A stretch of DNA of 14,191 bases from Armatimonadota bacterium. GTDB taxonomy: Bacteria; Armatimonadota; Fimbriimonadia; Fimbriimonadales; ATM1. The position numbers and the translations under genes are program-made. Below are positions 13,882 to 14,191 of this stretch, piece by piece (positions within the stretch are counted from its first letter, which is position 1; every line of letters begins with the position of its first letter). The stretch is taken from positions 1,028-15,218 of the forward strand of contig JACDEQ010000023.1 of assembly GCA_013816225.1 (NCBI GenBank), in the 5' to 3' direction. The notes beneath the pieces are model-generated. The model had not been told where the DNA came from. It searched no databases and worked only from the letters and a program-made list of their open reading frames with translations.

Positions 13882-14191
13882 GATACTGCGGGTCGGGGTG
13901 GTCGGCTGCGCCGGCAAAATGGGCCGCGAGGTATGCAAGACGGTCGACGCGGCGCCCGACATGGTGCTTGCCTTGGCAATCGATCGGGAACGGGTCGGCG
14001 AATCGGTTAGGGAGTTTACGAGCCCCCACGCGCCCGATTTGAAGATCAGCGATAAGCTTTCGGAATCCCTCGATAACGCCGGCGAGGTCCACGCGATCGT
14101 GGATTTCACCCATCCGAAGTTCGCTGCTCACCACGGCATGGTCGCGCTGAAGCACGGGGTTACGCCGATCATCGGCACCAGCGGCCTCAGC
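13874..14191 (+). CDS. dapB: 4-hydroxy-tetrahydrodipicolinate reductase (DapB), 3' part cut off by window edge
   Basis: DapB reduces hydroxy-tetrahydrodipicolinate with NAD(P)H in the lysine/diaminopimelate pathway, in the cytoplasm. The 106 residues present include the nucleotide-binding start RVGVVGCAGKMGREV, the cofactor-discriminating strand end LALAIDRE, the conserved VDFTHP and PIIGTSGL (usually GTTG in the family). Typical length is about 240-270 residues, so over half lies beyond the window. ATG at 13874 gives the standard N-terminus MDEILRVGVVG and overlaps the preceding gene by eight bases; the alternative ATG at 13878 is out of frame. Confidence 0.95.
   Translation, partial: MDEILRVGVVGCAGKMGREVCKTVDAAPDMVLALAIDRERVGESVREFTSPHAPDLKISDKLSESLDNAGEVHAIVDFTHPKFAAHHGMVALKHGVTPIIGTSGLS

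Noticed and set aside
1..14191. CRISPR array, insertion sequence, tRNA or rRNA
   Set aside because: No spaced direct repeats, transposase gene, terminal inverted repeats or RNA gene signatures were seen.

Overview
The window is GC-rich bacterial chromosome. It carries Tat-exported Gfo/Idh/MocA and TIM-barrel proteins, a PA14/beta-propeller/DUF1080 giant, an FG-GAP repeat protein, an FGE-sulfatase-fold protein and an H-X9-DG prepilin. This mix is typical of Armatimonadota (Fimbriimonas-like) and of Planctomycetota/PVC bacteria. I lean to Armatimonadota, but that is inference from gene content only. Most genes lack a Shine-Dalgarno sequence. Several have a TANNNT -10 hexamer almost touching the start codon, which suggests widespread leaderless transcription. 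UGA is an ordinary stop here, because several family-length genes end with it.

Layout. Bases 1-563 (-) hold the 5' part of an ApbE flavin transferase, whose start overlaps the divergent FGE-sulfatase-fold gene (529-1269, +). From 1287 to 7762 (+) runs a tight gene set: Tat-exported Gfo/Idh/MocA oxidoreductase, Tat-exported hydroxypyruvate-isomerase-like TIM barrel, sugar ABC ATPase, permease, a 15-bp intercistronic stem-loop, lipoprotein sugar-binding protein, and a prepilin-like protein that appears to start at CTG inside the previous stop. Converging on it with abutting stops is a 1079-residue secreted protein (7763-11002, -) ending in a 3-keto-disaccharide hydrolase (DUF1080) domain. After a 239-base divergent region comes an FG-GAP/VCBS repeat protein (11242-12492, +) interrupted by one in-frame UGA, then a clear terminator. 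A DUF554 membrane protein (-), a divergent secreted protein of unknown function (+) and the start of dapB (+) close the window.

How the genes may work together. The two Tat-exported proteins, the sugar importer and the DUF1080 protein fit an extracytoplasmic route in which a glycoside is oxidised to its 3-keto form, cleaved, and the sugar imported. This is inference from families and position.

The most unusual signal is the UGA at 11527-11529. The FG-GAP repeats continue in the same frame on both sides, the next codon is Cys, and a perfect 7-bp hairpin with a G-first loop sits at SECIS-like distance downstream. It may be a secreted selenoprotein, or simply a nonsense mutation or sequencing error; the sequence alone cannot decide.
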